A stretch of DNA of 8,843 nt from Chitinophaga pinensis (GTDB lineage Bacteria; Bacteroidota; Bacteroidia; M30B66), in contig CALQJV010000031.1 of the NCBI GenBank assembly GCA_943330985.1, positions 1 through 8,843 on the forward strand, written 5' to 3'. Made by a program: the position numbers and the translations under genes. Positions 7,301-8,843 of the stretch are shown here, piece by piece (the first letter of the stretch is position 1; each line of letters begins with the position of its first letter). Under the pieces are notes generated by a model. It was not told the DNA's origin and made no database searches. It was given only the letters and a program-made list of their open reading frames with translations.

Positions 7301-8263
7301 ATGCTAAAAAGAATACTCACAATCACATTTTTGCTAACTGCTATAATTCAAGAAGTTAAGGCGCAAGATCCTCAGTTTACTCAGTTCTATGCAAACCCAT
7401 TGTATTTGAATCCCGCATTTGCTGGAGTAGTAAGATGCCCGCGATTTATTCTGAATTACAGAAATCAATGGCCTGCCATTCCAGGCAATTATATTACCTA
7501 CAGCGCATCTTACGATCAACATATTGATGCACTTAACGGAGGAATTGGCGTTTTAGTAACAAACGATGTTGCTGGACAAGGAACATTGAACACATTAAAT
7601 TTCAGTGGTATTTATTCATACCATTTAGAAGTGAATCGGAATTTTTCCATTAAAGCAGGATTCCAAGCTACATACGCCCAACGAACTCTAGATTGGTCCA
7701 AACTAACATTTAGTGATCAAATTGATTCACGTTATGGATTTATTTATGGAACTAAAGAGGTTTTTGGACCAAATTCAGTTAATTATGTTGATTTCAGCGC
7801 TGGTATGATTGGTTACAGTGAACGATTCTTTTTTGGATTTGCCGCGCACCATTTAACTCAGCCCGATCAATCTTTTTTAGTTCCTTCGAGCCGATTACCA
7901 ATGAAGATTACTGCGCATGCTGGAGCGTCTATTCCATTATCTCGCAAAACACGTTTTAATGATCCTGCAAAAATATCACCCAACATATTATTTCAACAAC
8001 AACAAGATTTCCGTCAAATTAACATCGGTATGTATTTCCAAAAATCTCCATTTGTTGCGGGATTATGGTATAGAAACAAAGATGCATTTATAGCACTCGT
8101 TGGAATTCAACAAGGATTATTCAAGTTTGGCTATAGCTACGATGTTACAATTTCACGTTTAACAAATACTACAGGAGGGGCTCACGAGATTTCTGTTTCG
8201 ATGCAAGTTGATTGCAAACCCAAAAAGAAACGCTTCCGCACAATAAGTTGCCCATCTTTTTAG
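7301..8263 (+). CDS. PorP/SprF-family T9SS outer-membrane protein
   Basis: The 320-residue product begins with a Sec signal peptide (MLKRILTITFLLTAIIQEVK, cleavage likely after Ala21). The family's characteristic mature N-terminus follows: QDPQFTQFYANPLYLNPAFAG (22-42), then CPRFILNYRNQWPAIPG. The remainder is rich in alternating aromatic/Gly strands (GGIGVLVTNDVAG, FGFAAHHLTQPDQSF, PFVAGLWYRNKDAF, FKFGYSYDVTIS), as expected for an outer-membrane barrel of about 12 strands. It ends in a basic tail with two cysteines, CKPKKKRFRTISCPSF. PorP is a T9SS core component in Porphyromonas, and SprF assists secretion of the SprB adhesin in Flavobacterium. Genomes often carry several paralogues, so I leave the symbol blank. 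gldJ follows after 53 bp on the same strand, with no visible terminator, suggesting one transcript. No Shine-Dalgarno precedes the ATG; a -7-like box sits five bases upstream. Confidence 0.93.
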   Translation: MLKRILTITFLLTAIIQEVKAQDPQFTQFYANPLYLNPAFAGVVRCPRFILNYRNQWPAIPGNYITYSASYDQHIDALNGGIGVLVTNDVAGQGTLNTLNFSGIYSYHLEVNRNFSIKAGFQATYAQRTLDWSKLTFSDQIDSRYGFIYGTKEVFGPNSVNYVDFSAGMIGYSERFFFGFAAHHLTQPDQSFLVPSSRLPMKITAHAGASIPLSRKTRFNDPAKISPNILFQQQQDFRQINIGMYFQKSPFVAGLWYRNKDAFIALVGIQQGLFKFGYSYDVTISRLTNTTGGAHEISVSMQVDCKPKKKRFRTISCPSF

Positions 8264-8316
8264 TTTATTTGCACAGTTAATACTTCACAAAAAACTTACA
8301 ACCAAAAACAACGACA

Positions 8317-8843
8317 ATGCTTTCAAAAACAAAGTCAATTTCTTTGGGATTATTAGTACTCTCTGGTGCTGTATTTCTGCAGTCATGTAATGATACTTCT
8401 TCAAAATCGAACGCAACAGGTTGGAAATACAATCAACCTAAAAACGGTGGTTACCTCAAAGTAGATTATACTGAACAGGAAACTGGACCCGGTTTGGTTC
8501 TAATCGAAGGCGGTACTTTCACCATGGGAAGAACTGAGCAAGAAATCCAACATGAATGGGATAACATGCCAAGACGTATTACTGTTTCTTCTTTTTATAT
8601 GGATGAAACAGAAATCACCAATCAATATTACCGAGATTATTTATACTGGCTAAAGCGAGTTTATGATGTGGATTATCCAGATGTTGCATTAAAAGCTACA
8701 CCCGATACACTTGTATGGCGTGATAAATTGGCATTCAATGAACCATATGTTGAATACTATCTTCGCCATCCAGCTTATCAAAACTATCCTGTTGTTGGGG
8801 TAAATTGGCTTCAAGCAAACGATTATTGTGCATGGAGAACAGA
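8317..8843 (+). CDS. gldJ: Gliding motility/T9SS lipoprotein GldJ, N-terminal part (runs off the right edge)
   Basis: From the ATG at 8317, 175 codons are open to the window end. A lipoprotein signal peptide has lipobox LQSC, with the lipid-bearing Cys at residue 24. Then come TGWKYNQPKNGGY (34-46), ETGPGLVLIEGGTFTMG (55-71), SSFYMDETEITN (91-102), TPDTLVWRDKLAFNEPYVEYY (128-148) and HPAYQNYPVVGVNWLQANDYCAWRT (151-175). This is the start of a formylglycine-generating-enzyme (SUMF1)-like domain. GldJ and GldK share that domain; the TGWKYN...GGY opening, the PDTLVWR block and closeness to porU/porV (gldJ neighbours porU in Flavobacterium) favour GldJ. It is a periplasm-facing outer-membrane lipoprotein needed for gliding and for GldK stability. 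There is no Shine-Dalgarno; the A-rich leader has A at -3, -6, -12 and -13, the Kozak-like context described for Flavobacterium translation. Confidence 0.85.
   Translation, partial: MLSKTKSISLGLLVLSGAVFLQSCNDTSSKSNATGWKYNQPKNGGYLKVDYTEQETGPGLVLIEGGTFTMGRTEQEIQHEWDNMPRRITVSSFYMDETEITNQYYRDYLYWLKRVYDVDYPDVALKATPDTLVWRDKLAFNEPYVEYYLRHPAYQNYPVVGVNWLQANDYCAWRT

Noticed and set aside
8264..8271. TTTATTTG as a -7 box for gldJ
   Set aside because: Differs from TAnnTTTG at a key position and the only TTG upstream is 13 bp away, too close for a -33 element; read-through from porP is simpler.
8317..8843. Assignment of the last gene as gldK/porK
   Set aside because: GldK shares the SUMF1-like domain and often follows porP, but the visible part matches the GldJ pattern (TGWKYN opening, PDTLVWR and HPAY..YPVVGV blocks). 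Some doubt remains because the C-terminal part is missing.

Overview
The window reads as chromosomal DNA of a Bacteroidota bacterium, probably a gliding or otherwise type IX secretion (T9SS)-positive member of the Flavobacteriia/Cytophagia/Sphingobacteriia type. The evidence is AT-rich DNA, no Shine-Dalgarno sequences ahead of any start, promoter-like TTTG-N19/20-TAnnTTTG (or TTCG) elements, and genes found essentially only in this phylum: porU, porV, a porP/sprF homologue and gldJ. I cannot name the genus.

Layout. At the left edge (1-122, minus) is the start of a truncated gene for an exported protein. Divergent from it is a complete gene for a 37-kDa nucleoid-associated protein of the NdpA/YejK family (335-1375, plus). 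It converges on a three-gene minus-strand block, porU (6995-3171), porV (3112-1883) and ispF (1883-1407). A 305-bp intergenic region (6996-7300) then separates this block from the plus-strand genes, a porP/sprF-family outer-membrane protein (7301-8263) and the first 175 codons of gldJ (8317 to the window end).

How the genes work together. PorU is the cell-surface C25-type protease/sortase that removes C-terminal sorting domains from T9SS cargo. PorV is the outer-membrane barrel that shuttles cargo and anchors PorU. PorP/SprF-family proteins are outer-membrane T9SS components. GldJ is a lipoprotein needed for gliding and for stability of the T9SS machinery. The 6996-7300 region therefore looks like the divergent control region of a T9SS locus. 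ispF (MEP-pathway isoprenoid synthesis) starts within the porV stop codon, so it is probably translated from the same message although its job is unrelated as far as is known.

I see no mobile element, CRISPR array, tRNA, rRNA or frameshifted gene. The biology is a recognisable T9SS cluster, not an unknown system. The less usual points are in the arrangement and regulation: the porV-ispF coupling, a candidate separate promoter for porV, two plus-strand genes with a -7-like box ending 4-5 nt before the ATG (probably leaderless), and tandem promoters plus an inverted repeat between porU and the porP homologue.
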